From: Hyperoplus lanceolatus
Lineage: Eukaryota > Chordata > Actinopteri > Uranoscopiformes > Ammodytidae
NCBI GenBank assembly: GCA_026929865.2
Contig: CM049398.1
Location: 21,911,001 to 21,975,000, forward strand
Reading direction: 5' to 3'
Length of the DNA stretch: 64,000 nt
The position numbers and the translations under genes were made by a program. This document shows, piece by piece, positions 1-10,863 of this stretch (positions are counted from its first letter, which is position 1; each line of letters starts with the position of its first letter). The notes below the pieces were generated by a model. It was not told the DNA's origin. It was given only the letters and a program-made list of their open reading frames with translations, and searched no databases.

Positions 1-672
1 AGATTGTGATCTGTGGGATGCAAGCTGGTGATTCAATGCCAACAGTTAACACACAGTCAATCATTCTCCTCTCAGTTAGAACAACTCTGCAAGGGACCCA
101 GAGAGAGGGAGAGAGAGAGAGAGAGAGAGAATGAGAGAGACAAAATGTGTGATTTACAGCATGAGAGTGAATAAAAGAGGCAGAGCGAGAGAGTGAGAGA
201 GAGGGAATATGGTGGCTAAATTATTTAATGTAGAGGTAGATTTACTTTTGATTTGAAAAGTTGCTCGGTTTCCAAGCAACCACACACAGCAGTGCTGCCT
301 GAATAGGCAAACCAGTGGCAATCACACACAGTACAGTGCTCAATGAGACTCTAGCCTTTACAATTGGCTTTAAATGTAGACTAGTTGCTGCTGCATGGGC
401 AACTGTAAGAAAAAATTGATTTTGTGTAGGAATAAAGTCTAGCATTGGACTGTCATAGCTTAAAAAAACTACTCGCTTATCTTTTAATAATTAAATGTAC
501 TATGAGATCGATGACAAAATGGTATTCTAAATGTAGGCATACAAAAATACATAGCAGTTAGGTCTGCAGAAAAATTACATAAAAGAAGGATTGTTGATAA
601 AGTAATATGAGGTTTCAGTTTAGGGAAAGGAATACGTAAAGTGGGAAAGACAAACTAGAAAAAAAAACTAAC
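1..672. other. DYNC2H1 intron, no gene seen
   Basis: Intron 3' of the last exon in the window. Apart from a (GA)n stretch at about 100-130 I see no gene, RNA or transposon signature. Confidence 0.6.
100..130. repeat. (GA)n microsatellite
   Basis: Interrupted GA dinucleotide run in a purine-rich stretch. Confidence 0.9.
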
Positions 673-789
673 CTGGTTGAGTTTCTTCCACAAGTTGAGG
701 ACAGGTGAAAGACCATTGGACCAAAGCTCCCTGTCGAACTTTGAACCTGTGGCTACTGAACGGCTCAGGACACGCAGCTGTGAAATCAC
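673..789 (-). CDS. dync2h1: DYNC2H1 exon (window exon 15), C-terminal domain
   Basis: 117 bp, phase 0-0, 39 residues from VISQLRVLSRSVATGSKF to LNLWKKLNQ. Acceptor CTCACAG, donor GTTAGT. Last exon in the window; by recall about 240 residues of the C-terminal domain remain, encoded beyond position 1. Confidence 0.94.
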
Positions 790-917
790 CTGTGAGTGAA
801 ACAATAGGAACACAATCAACTAAATCAGTTCAGAAAAGGTGTTGTTGGCAGAGACGTACTTGTTTACTGAATTAGTATTCTGAATGATGCATTTGTTTTT
901 GGGACAAACCTGTTCTA

Positions 918-2544
918 CACTCAACAAAAATATAATCGCAACACTTTTGTTTTTGCTCCCATTTTTCATGAGATGGACTTAAAGATCTAAAATTCATTCC
1001 AGATACACAATATTACCATTTCTCTCAAACATTGTTCACAAATGTGTCTAAATGTGTGATAGTGAGCACTTCTGCTTTGCTGAGATAATCCATCCCACCT
1101 CACAGGTGTGCCACATCAAGATGCTGATCTGACATCATGATTAGTGCACAGATGTGCCTTAGACTGTCCACAATAAAAGGCCACTCTGAAATGGGCATTT
1201 TTTTGCTTTATTGGGGGTCTGGGGACTCAGAACCAGTCAGTATCTGGTGTGACCACCATTTGCCTCATGCAGTGCAACACATCTTCTTCGCATAGAGTTT
1301 ATCAGATTGTCAATTGTGGCCTGTGGAATGTTGGTCCACTCCTCTTCAATGGCTGTGCGAAGTTGCTGGATATTAGTGGGAGTGGTGCACGCTGTCGTAT
1401 ACGCCGGTCAAGCACATCCCAAACATGCTCAATGGGTGACATGTCCGGTGAGTATGCTGGCCATGCAAGAACTGGGACATTTTCAGCTTCCAAGAATTGT
1501 GTACATATCCTTGCAACATGGGGCCGTGCATTATCTTGCTGAAACGTGAGGTGATGTTCATGGATGTATGGCACAACAATGGGCCTCAGGATCTCATCAC
1601 GGTATCTCTGTGCATTCAAAATGCCATCAATAAAATGCACCTGTATTCTTCGTCCATAACAGATGCCTGCCCATACCATAACCCCACCACCACCACGGGC
1701 CACTCGATCCACAACATTGACATCAGCAAAGCGCTCACCCACACGACGCCACACACGCTGTCTGCCATCTGCCCTGAACAATGTAAACCGAGATTCATCC
1801 GTGTAGAGAACACCTCTCCAACGTGCCAGACGCCATCGAATGTGAGCATTTGCCCACTCAAGTCTGTTACGGCGACGAGCTGGAGTCAGGTCAAGACCCC
1901 GATGAGGACGAGCATGCAGTTGAGCTTCCCTGAGACGGTTTCTGACAGTTTGTGCAGAAATTGTTTGGTTATGCAAACCAATTGTTACAGCAGCTGTCTC
2001 AGTGGCTGGTCTCAGACGATCTTGGAGGTGAACCTGCTGGATGTAGAGGTCCTGGGCTGGTGTGGTTACACGTGGTCTGCGGTTGTGAGGCCGGTTGGAT
2101 GTACTGCCATATTCTCTGAAACGCCTTTGGAGACGGCTTATGGTGGAGAAATGAACATTCAATGCACGAGCAACAGATCTGGTTGACATTCCTGCTGTCA
2201 GCATGCCAATTGCACGCTCCCTCAATGCTTGTGGCATCTGTGGCATTTTGCTGTGAGACAAAACTGCACATTTCAGGGTGGCCTTTTATTGTGGACAGTC
2301 TAAGGCACACCTGTGCACTAATCATGATGTCAGATCAGCATCTTGATGTGGCACACCTGTGAGGTGGGATGGATTATCTCAGCAAAGCAGAAATGCTCAC
2401 TATCACACATTTAGACAGATTTGTGAACAATGTTTGAGAGAAATGGTAATATTGTGTATCTGGAATGCATTTTAGATCTTTAAGTCCATCTCATGAAAAA
2501 TGGGAGCAAAAACAAAAGTGTTGCGTTTATATTTTTGTTGAGTG
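918..2544 (-). mobile_element. Tc1-like DNA transposon, nearly full length
   Basis: 1,627-bp element flanked by TA target duplications (916-917 and 2545-2546). It has long terminal inverted repeats of about 270 bp (918-1195 and 2271-2544) that begin CACTCAACAAAAATATAA. It carries one transposase reading frame on the minus strand. The arms still match closely over their full length, including the internal CACAGGTGTGCCACATCAAGA block, so the insertion is recent by the standards of this window. It lies in the 4.1-kb intron between window exons 14 and 15. A solo end of a related element is at 47678-47803. Confidence 0.93.
1237..2261 (-). pseudogene. Tc1/mariner transposase (DD34E), C-terminal frameshift
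   Basis: Transposase of the surrounding Tc1 element. From the N terminus it has a paired-like helix-turn-helix DNA-binding region (RERAIGMLTAGMSTRSVARA), a basic second region, and the DDE catalytic core. The catalytic residues visible are the D of YTDESRF, the D of FQQDNARPH and the E of PIEHVWD. Exactly 34 residues separate the second D and the E, the Tc1 DD34E signature. The reading frame starting at 2261 runs to 1302, but a one-base loss near 1384-1385 shifts the last 50 or so codons. The usual C terminus (EEEWTNIPQ, then a stop near 1237) is still readable in the next frame. This copy is therefore probably inactive although the catalytic triad is intact. Confidence 0.9.
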
Positions 2545-2825
2545 TATATAGGCAAATTGGCATATGTAGTGTTTTCTAAATTTCCCCTGTCCAAAAGCAA
2601 TGTATGATTGAAAACATAACAATAATGATAAAATCACTGTGTAATAAAATGCCACTGAATCTCTGGCAGGTAAACTCTCCAGTGACATTCAACACAGTTT
2701 CAGGTCCAGGAATAATACAAGTGAAAAAAGGCCAAACCCCAAACACATCTCCTAACAGCTCACACATCTAATCAAACATGCTTAGCTTCAGGCTTAGTCC
2801 TGGATAGTGCTTTTATCTTGACTTA

Positions 2826-2984
2826 GTGTGTGTGTGTGTTTGTGTGACTGTGTATTTCTACTTATGTGTGTGTGCGTGTGTGTGTGTGTGTTGTGGGGAA
2901 GGTGAAGCGCCTGATAAATGGCTTTCATTTGGGCCAGGTGAACTCTTAACTAACACATGCTTTATCTTCTCTGCTCAGGTGGGA

Positions 2985-3024
<40 letters not shown>
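2826..3024. repeat. (TG)n microsatellites, two blocks
   Basis: Interrupted TG repeats at about 2826-2890 and a pure run at 2987-3024. They generate long cysteine/valine reading frames that are not genes. Confidence 0.95.
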
Positions 3025-3025
<1 letters not shown>

Positions 3026-3224
3026 GAAAGAGCGAAAGAGAGACTGAAGAAACTGAAGAGAGGGACAAGCTTTCCACAGAGACAGGTGTAGAGAGAGATG
3101 TGATTACAGTAACTTCTTATGGGTTATGTGGTTTGTTTGTTCGTTAGTCTTTGGCACTACAATTGTGCTCATTAATTTGTTCCCTTAACTTCTTTATCTT
3201 TTTATATTGGTGTGAATGTGTATG

Positions 3225-3419
3225 ACTGCTGTATGTTTGAGGTGGTGGTCGGAGGGTCCGTAGGCGCTGAATGGCAGCCACGCTTCTGTCAGTCTGCCCC
3301 AGGGCAGCTGTGACCAGTGTGTGAATGAATGGAACCTGGAACCCTGTAAAGCGTATTTGAGTGCCTTGAATAAGCGCTATATAAATCCAATCCATTATTA
3401 TTCATTATTATTATTATTG
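3225..3419 (+). repeat. SINE/L2-type 3' tail fragment
   Basis: The segment ends with AAGCGCTATATAAATCCAAT followed by ATT repeats, the tail form shared by several fish SINEs and their L2-like partner LINEs. GGCAGCCACGCTTC and CTGCCCCAGGGCAGCTGTG upstream are also typical of that dispersed family. No tRNA-like head is visible, so it looks 5' truncated. The family name is inferred from memory. Confidence 0.55.
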
Positions 3420-3497
3420 AATTGTAATATCCTGGATGCTTAAAACATATAGTTAACATAATATAAATGCCAATAAAGCATATTTAATTGACCTCAG

Positions 3498-3500
<3 letters not shown>

Positions 3501-3565
<65 letters not shown>
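3501..3565. repeat. (GA)n microsatellite
   Basis: About 32 uninterrupted GA units. Confidence 0.97.
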
Positions 3566-3567
<2 letters not shown>

Positions 3568-4346
3568 AACGTGAAAGAGAGGCATGAAGAACCAGATAGC
3601 TAATCTGGACCTTCACCCTGACTGCAGCAAAGGAGAGGACAGCTGACGATGGAGAATTACTGTAAAATTTATTGGGGTTCAAATATGTAGGGATTTAAAT
3701 AAATTAAGATGTATCCTTATCTCAAACAACGACTATAAGGGAGCAACTGCATTAATTGTCATAATCAACTGGAGGTGGAGGGGGGGAGTTACTCTTCAAT
3801 GTGCATGTGCAAGGGAGTTAAGTTTGTATCCCACCGGGTGCCGTCAGTTTAGTTAAGGGTTTCACTTTTTTTCAATGTAATCGAGGTTTGCAGTTCACGG
3901 TTTTTAATCAGTAGACTATATCTCATGGTCTGCCAAGTACACAGCAGAACTCAGCATGGATGCTGTTATACCCAGATATACTGAATAACAGCGCTATCAC
4001 CTTCCCTTCTTAAACTACTCCCTCTTCTTTTGCATTTCACATTACAACACACTGTTAACCCAAGGGAATTCCTCAGTAGACATTTAGGACCATTCTGACC
4101 AATCTTGGGTCATTCACATTAAGCTTATGCAATGATTTTAAATGTCGTCCACAAAATGCACTTAATGTCCCCTGGGCTCTGTGCAGCATGTGTGCGGTTG
4201 AGAGCCCATCTCACACAACTGACACTGGTCTTTAGGGAGAGGAAAAGGCATAAATTAAGGGAAAATAAAGAGAGAAAGAGAGAGAGAGAGTTCATGAAAG
4301 AGACAGTGACAAATGACGGTGGGAAGAGAGACAACCACAAATTGGG

Positions 4347-4424
4347 GAGATTGGTGGTGAGAGTGATAAGCACGTGGACATGCGTGAGATTGGTGGAGAG
4401 AGTGATAAGCAAGTGGACATGCGT
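4347..4424. repeat. Two-copy 39-bp tandem repeat
   Basis: Two adjacent copies of a 39-bp unit that begins GAGATTGGTGG and contains GTGGACATGCGT, differing at a few positions. It is followed by GAGACTGTG, the start of a third partial copy. Confidence 0.85.
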
Positions 4425-4856
4425 GAGACTGTGTGAATTACACCAGGTTGGCAGTTCCAGTGATCAGCAGACCACACTGACAGGATGAATGCACTTAATT
4501 GCATTTACACATGCATGGGGACTATAAACACAAGTTGTAATGTTTCAGTGTGGTACAGTTGTGTTTGCTGAGGATAATTGCACACCGAACAACATGCACA
4601 AACAAAAAAACATCTTAACCTCCCACTCCATTTAATTTTCCATAAATAGTTGTAAGCAATTCTCTTATGAAAGCAGTGTATATGCAGTTTGAAATATGAT
4701 GAGTGGGATATGATTAGATATGTTACATGGTTGTTGTGCCAGTTTGTGTGAAGCAAAGAAAGCAATTAAATACGACAGTTAGAGTAAACATGATGTGTAA
4801 TGTACGTGTGATACTGTGTTGCGTTGAGTTACATCAGACTCTGCAGTGACCATCAC

Positions 4857-4859
<3 letters not shown>

Positions 4860-4907
<48 letters not shown>

Positions 4908-4908
4908 T
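4860..4908. repeat. (TG)n microsatellite next to a splice donor
   Basis: About 22 TG units. In the transcript (minus strand) this is an AC run that starts about 16 bases after the donor of the exon at 4926-5030. Confidence 0.95.
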
Positions 4909-4925
4909 CTGGGAAGGGGGGGCAC

Positions 4926-5030
4926 CTGGGAGCTGATGATTCTCTGCGAGGATCTCTCTATGTTGGCAGGAAGACCAAAGAATGCAGGTCTGTCATCCTC
5001 TGGGAGATTCTCTATTACACTGCGGTAGTC
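4926..5030 (-). CDS. dync2h1: DYNC2H1 exon (window exon 14), C-terminal domain
   Basis: 105 bp, phase 0-0, 35 residues from DYRSVIENLPEDDRPAFFGL to SSQRIISSQ. Acceptor CTTCCCAG, donor GTGCCC. FFGLPANI is the conserved dynein C-terminal-domain motif (FGLH-NA in other dyneins). A (TG)n tract lies about 16 bases past the donor on the intron side. Confidence 0.95.
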
Positions 5031-5916
5031 CTGGGAAGATGCAGAGACACACTCAGGTCACACAAAGAAATGCAACTACTGTACATATGCACATCTAAAA
5101 AGAGAGAATGTTAGCATGCATCGCTGCCCTTTTTTTCTCGGCTTTAAGCAACAAGGCAACATTTTAGCAAAAGAAAACGATAAATTATGCTATGTTGTAA
5201 TAACTTGGATATGTTGTTTGATGCTGCTTCTCTAAGAAAATCCATTTGGCACAACATACCAAACCTTAGCTCCCATTGTTAGATTTCAAAGTGTTTGATT
5301 ACAAGTAGATTTTTCCGAACTGACTAATTGTGTGTATAAACTGATCTTTAGAATGCCCTGCAGGAAAAAAACTCTTTGAAATGGGAAATGAACAGAGTAA
5401 TGAACAGCTTTGGGCATGTATGCCGACTTATATTTTGTGTATACCAAGCTGCATCAACAGAATGCAAAGCAATAGAAAGAACAAAACCAATTGTGTAAAC
5501 TTGAGGCTAACTAATTGGATATGTTTGTTGTTGCTACTTTATAAACCAACTTCAAATGAAGCTAGCACAGCATCGACTAATGAAACTCCAATATCAGGGA
5601 GAGCAAATCTAGCCAGTGAAAAGCTTGGGAGCATTAATTCAGTACTCTATTTATTCAATTGTTTTGGCCTCTCTGCCAGTGCACCTGGGACCCAAAGGCT
5701 GTGTATTCACTACATAACAGCTTAAGCTTTGGAGGATAGAAGAAAGGTGGATGTCTCATTTTTCAGTGTAGCAATGATAACTTTATTTAATATCTTTACA
5801 AGCCATACACAAAGCATCATGTCTTGCAAATTAAAATGTGTGCTTTCCGACTGCATGTGTAACACCCATGGACATATAAAGAAAGGTAACACCACTGCGT
5901 CACACTGACATCCTAC

Positions 5917-6131
5917 CAATATTGAGCAAGAGTTGGGGAGGCTGATCTGAGGTGGAAAGAAGCGTGCTAGTCCTTTGCTCTTTCGCTGACCGCCCGAGAA
6001 GAGATGAGTAGAGAAGAACTGCTCCAGGTAGGAACGTAAGATGCGGAGGTCAGAAGGGTTGTCGATTCGTCCACCATAGATGGCACTCTCCAACAGCCCA
6101 TGGACAAACTCCCACTGAAAAGGTTTACCTC
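5917..6131 (-). CDS. dync2h1: DYNC2H1 exon (window exon 13), lid to C-terminal domain
   Basis: 215 bp, phase 1 in and phase 0 out. It encodes QWEFVHGLLESAIYGGRIDN, then DLRILRSYLEQFF and a serine/lysine-rich loop ending LPNSCSIL. Acceptor CTCCAAG, donor GTAGGA. YGGRIDN is the dynein Y/MYGGR hinge leading into the C-terminal domain. The exon reads open past both splice sites, which makes an artificially longer reading frame here. Confidence 0.95.
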
Positions 6132-6389
6132 CTTGGAGATAGAATGACACACAGACACAAAGAAAGCAACAAAGACATGTAATGAGTGTACATGAGACAA
6201 AAGAACAATAAACATTCACACACACACACGCACGTGCACACACACGCACACAAACACACACACACAGACAGGGACATTAAACAAAGAGCAAGTGCTCATT
6301 GATCGAAGAACCCACAGATTCAAGTTCTCATCACCATATAAGAGTAGAGCTATCCACTCAATTGTAATGTTTGTTACCAGCCTTCCTAC

Positions 6390-6465
6390 CTTCAAAAAGC
6401 CTGTCGATGATCTCAAAGCCAGCACGGAGGTCCGACAAAGAAAACTCATAGAACTTTGTCCAGCC
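6390..6465 (-). CDS. dync2h1: DYNC2H1 exon (window exon 12), AAA lid
   Basis: 76 bp, phase 0 in and phase 1 out, GWTKFYEFSLSDLRAGFEII then DRLFE. Acceptor GATGCAG, donor GTAGGA. The GW--FYEF--SDLR motif is the AAA6 lid of dynein heavy chains, here in its dynein-2 form. Confidence 0.96.
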
Positions 6466-9400
6466 CTGCATCAAGCATAGAGGAGTGGCAGTAAGTAAAA
6501 CATATTACAAAATATTTATTTTACTGGCTGTACTCAGGTCCAATCAAGAAGTAATAGTTTACGTTAGGAATTTGTCAACCAAACATTAACAGATTAAAAT
6601 CTAACACCTAATCCTTTAACAACTGTGTCAATTGTTATATTGCCTATCATGGCTGCCACATTTTTGTACCCTAGAGATGTATTACACAAACCTGAGAAAG
6701 TAAGGAAAGCTGATTGCTAATCAGTCAATATAGTGTTGTAGTAGATATTTGTTTCTAATGTAATATCATGTTTTTTCTCTGGTTGCTCTCAGTTTCAGGG
6801 TAACTCCATTGTTTGTAGAACTGAAGAATTCAGTTGAAATCAGATAAGACACATGCACACACATACAGAAAATTAGAAACAGTTTAGAACACAAACACAC
6901 ACAGTATTGCATCAGAAAACATAATTGAATGTGAGGGCAGTCTACATATGGGAGTGTGTGCTCTTTGCACTTCCCTGCTATTCTATCAGCAGTTGTAATG
7001 TGCCCACTGATGCTGTAGGTGGATGAGGTGAGGGGTGGAGGAAAACTGCGTAGGCATGATCAGTACTTCTTTGAATGAACAAGTGTCTGACATTGTTCAG
7101 TGATTCTGTGCCTGAGTGTGTATTCACAGACTGTAACGGAGGGCATGTTCCTACTGCATTTGATAATAGTGCTGCATTTTATGAGTGATGTGCAGATTGT
7201 GCCTCATGAATGGATGCATTTGTCTTATTTTCATAGCATTGCCTGCTTACTCTAAATGATTCAATGTATGGGTCTTATAAGGGTGACTGGGTGTGTGTTT
7301 GTGTGTAAATGTGTATTGATTGTGTGGGTAGCTGTTTTCAATTATCTTGTGAGCACTTCAGAAAGAGTGCTACTTTAGTTGCACATTCACCACAAATAAC
7401 TGTCCAATCCTCTTGTTCTCCTACAGCCATTGAACAAAAACCCTGATAGTCTTTTTCGCTGCAGTGGCTTTGCTCGGTGATGCGTGCTCGTGCGCGCTCG
7501 TGCACACGCACACACACACAAACCCAAATACGAATAGGCAGTTACACATACAGATACAAACTTATGTATTCTCTTTTACTAAGGCTGAATGCTATCTAAA
7601 ACCTGTTTCCATCCCCATGTTTCATCTGTCATGCCTTTGGCTCTTTCTTTGTTTTTATTTCTCAACTTTTTGAATGCAGTGGTTTCTGCACACAGGCAAT
7701 GAAAGGAGGAGGAATATATAGAGAGAATAGATGACAAAAGGAGCGAGGACAGCAGATGAAGCGAGCAGGGAGTAAGGGATGGTGGAGTGGATGAAAGGAG
7801 CTGTGTTTAAATAATTACACGATCATGTTCTTGGATGAGAAACAACATAACCATCTCAAATGAAAACACTTACTGTACCAAAGATTTAGTGGTAACAAAA
7901 ATTGCGAATAAAACAGGGGGATGCTGAACACAGGGATGGAGGCAAGTAGAGAGGACATTTCGGGAAAATACAATTAAGCAGAAAAAAACTGCGAAAATAT
8001 AAGGAAAGAGGAACAGAGAGACAGATCCCCAAGAAACTCACATGACACAGGTATACTGCATGTTAGTCACACAGATGTACATTATCCTAGAGGGGTGTAC
8101 ATTGTCGTCCCCAAACAACTCCGCAATGAAACAAATGGTTAAGCGGGTGTATTGAAACCAAGACTGAGGGGGATGAAGTGTGCAGGCGTTGTGACAGTTT
8201 GATTACAAAAACATGTTCTTTGCAGCAGTTCTCCCTGGAGTTTGGGTATACTGGGAATGTGTTGATTTTGGCAGATGAAAATATCCCTTTCTGCCATGAC
8301 TGTATTTTTTGATTAGACATTAAACACACAGCAAAAGAAGGAATCCTTGTGTATCTCGAGATTCTGCAACACACCAACATGTTACCAAACTGTAAAAGTG
8401 ATTATATAAGTAGACAAGGGGAAACATGACATGGCAAACTGAACCAGGTAGTAGTAAGTAATTGCTTATTGTGTTCCTTCCCATACGTTATCGTGAAGGC
8501 GTGTGCTTGCTTACAAACAAAAAGGTTTCACAGCCACAGTCCAAGGCTGGGTAAAAATCCTGTTGTCACAGAATGAGGCAAACCATGGTAATTGCTTACA
8601 TATGGGGATAACAGCGCACGCTTTGGTCATCTGCAGTTACGAAAAAGTTTCTAAATTAAATAAATAAATAAGTTGATACCTTGCTTATTTTCTCTTACTC
8701 ACACACCTGGTTGTTATGAGAGTTGACTTAAAACATAACTTGTGAAGTGGATGATTAGGAGACAGAGAACAACTCAGTGTTTCCAGTGTGCAGGGGATAT
8801 CTATTCTAACTGTTCAAGGCTGCTGCTTCTGGATTTGAAATCAGTTCTGAAAGACATTGATTTTGAGCTCCATTATGTGTCAGTGATGACATTAATCAAT
8901 CCTAATTATGGTAACTTACAACAGCAATTAAACACCAATTAGATTTTGGTACAACACTTAATCACATTTCCTAAATCTGTTTCCATTTTTTTTAAATCCC
9001 AATTGCCTAATAACTTTGTATGCCTATTGTTGAGGAAATATTTTGTTCAGTGTACTAACATTTCGAGTTGATTCTAGCACAGGTAAAACACGACATTTAG
9101 ATTTCTTCAGTTATACAGTTAGACTGTTAAAGATGGGTTACACTTGACTATACAAATGGAGTAAGTATAACCACCCTTAACAGTTAGTGGGGTGAATTAA
9201 ATCCATTTATACTGAATACTTGTATAAAAAAAAAAATAAATAAATAAAAAAGACCAAACATGTTCAGTAAGGACGGAGACAACCAATATTAATTTTTAAT
9301 CCTTTTCTGAGTGTCCATGTGTCCACAATTACTTTTAATGTCGGTGCAACCTCCTTTAAAATACTTATGTATATCCAATAATGTGTGTGAAAATAGGATC

Positions 9401-9739
9401 ATATACTATGTTTGGGGGAGCGAATGAACACAATTTTTGAGTGTGCAAGTAAAAACTATCATAACGCTTGTCATTTCATTGGGTATTGAAGAACTCTATT
9501 ATGCTGCAAATATCTAGGCTAAATATCTAGACGAGAGAGCAGCTGATTGTAGAATTCATGAAAAAAGCTTCAATACAATGGTATACAAATCTCTAAAACG
9601 TCCTTTGTAAAAGTCTTTTAGTTGTCCTATTTCTAATGGCATTGTATTGCTAAAATTATTGTTTTGTTTCTACATAGATGAAATTGTAGAGCTACAGTAT
9701 GACCACTTTGACCCATATTGGGTTGTTAGAGTATTTTAC
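6466..9739. other. Intron between window exons 11 and 12, no gene seen
   Basis: 3,274 bp of AT-rich intron. Apart from short CA runs (about 7504-7520), I see no open coding structure, RNA gene or terminal repeats. Confidence 0.55.
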
Positions 9740-9825
9740 CTGTGGTATGTAGTTGCGTCTCTCTTGGCAGACAGCATGAAACCAAGCCAGACAGAACAGA
9801 GACTGGGCTCTGGCCAGGATGCCTC
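9740..9825 (-). CDS. dync2h1: DYNC2H1 exon (window exon 11), AAA6
   Basis: 86 bp, phase 1 in and phase 0 out, 29 residues from GGILARAQSLFCLAWFHAVC to QERRNYIPQ. Donor GTAAAA. The acceptor CATGTAG is preceded by a (TG)n-rich stretch rather than a normal pyrimidine tract. FHAVCQERR-Y-P corresponds to the dynein FHA-VQERRKFGP-like helix. Confidence 0.95.
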
Positions 9826-9830
9826 CTACA

Positions 9831-9855
9831 TGCACACACACGCACGCACGAACAC

Positions 9856-9883
<28 letters not shown>
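9831..9883. repeat. Interrupted (CA)n next to a 3' splice site
   Basis: Interrupted CA/CG dinucleotides. Read on the minus strand it is a (TG)n-type stretch ending within five bases of the acceptor of the exon at 9740-9825. Confidence 0.9.
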
Positions 9884-9886
<3 letters not shown>

Positions 9887-10462
9887 ATCAACAGAGAGTC
9901 ACAACCAAATTACAGTAACCGACCATGATCAGAGTGCCAAGAATTTATGAACCTTGATGGCAGTAATCTTTTATAATTCATCAAAGGAAAAAAAACGGAG
10001 TGGACTGAGAGGAAAATACAGCATGATGCATTCTGCTATGGATGGTTTACACCTTTTGTGTAAAGCCCAATTTGCTGGTGTTCATTTTCTGTTCCAGTAG
10101 CTGCAAGCTCGCTGGGATTGTTTTGTACACAGAACTCAAAGCTTGACCTAATAATAATGCAATGATATCACTAGCAGTGTTTACAGTAAAACATACCACT
10201 TCATATACAAAAATACTATTCCTTCACTATATGAAAAAAACAAAGCTCATTCTTGAATCTTCGAGCCAGCTCATTAGCCATAGCTGGTTGTACTGTAAAA
10301 TAATTATTCCTTAAGAAGCAAAGCAAAGACATGTCCCTAAATTTACATCTTAGCATTATTCAAAAGCTCTGCATCAGTGCGTTGAATGTAAGTTAGAGCA
10401 AATTTAAAGCAAGAACAAATGGACTTAAGAGAAGAGTTAGAGAAGTGCCAACTGTTCCTGAC

Positions 10463-10532
10463 CTTTGCTGATTTGCTCTGGAGTCCACGACTCATATGTC
10501 CTCAGCAGATTCTTCTTCAACCCAGGAGGAGC
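10463..10532 (-). CDS. dync2h1: DYNC2H1 exon (window exon 10), AAA6
   Basis: 70 bp, phase 0 in and phase 1 out, APPGLKKNLLRTYESW then TPEQISK. Acceptor CTATAG, donor GTCAGG. PPG-K-NL-R-Y is the dynein motif after sensor I. Confidence 0.95.
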
Positions 10533-10789
10533 CTATAGACACAATCAAAGACAGACAGACAGACAGGGAAGGGACAATGTAAAGAAGGATAGAAGAAGAT
10601 AAATAAACAAGGAAAGATACTGCTTTACTCGGATGGCATATGGAACATTGAGATTCAAATCCAGCTCAAATTGCAAAGTCCGTCATACAAGCAGAGAAAA
10701 AGGGGTTAGCGTAGGGAAACATCAGACGTGTGTGAATGATGTGCTACATGGTAAGATGATACTGAGCTGGCTGGGGAGTGCACAGAAAA

Positions 10790-10863
10790 AGGCTCTGCTG
10801 AGATTTGAACTCAGGATCCCCTGTTTACTAGAAAGGAGCCTTAACAAACTAAGCCACAGCGCC
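10790..10863 (-). pseudogene. tRNA-Thr(AGT)-like pseudogene
   Basis: On the minus strand 74 bases fold as a tRNA. The acceptor stem is GGCGCTG with CAGAGCC (one mismatch). The A-box region is TGGCTTAGTTTGTTAAGG, the anticodon loop CTAGTAA gives anticodon AGT, and the T arm is CTGAG-TTCAAAT-CTCAG. The overall form matches vertebrate tRNA-Thr-AGT, but the acceptor and anticodon stem mismatches suggest a decayed copy or a tRNA-derived SINE head. No poly(A) or SINE body is evident after it. Confidence 0.7.

Larger units (their letters stand above)
2547..4925. other. Intron between window exons 14 and 15, repeat-rich
   Basis: No gene seen. Contains two TG-rich microsatellites, a SINE/LINE-like 3' tail, a long (GA)n tract and a two-copy 39-bp tandem repeat (separate entries). 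Confidence 0.6.

Noticed and set aside
1497..2186. 229-residue plus-strand reading frame
   Set aside because: It is the antisense shadow of the Tc1 transposase.
5722..6261. 179-residue minus-strand reading frame taken as one protein
   Set aside because: Only 5917-6131 is exon, bounded by an acceptor and a donor that fit the neighbours in phase. The rest is intron read-through and CA repeat.
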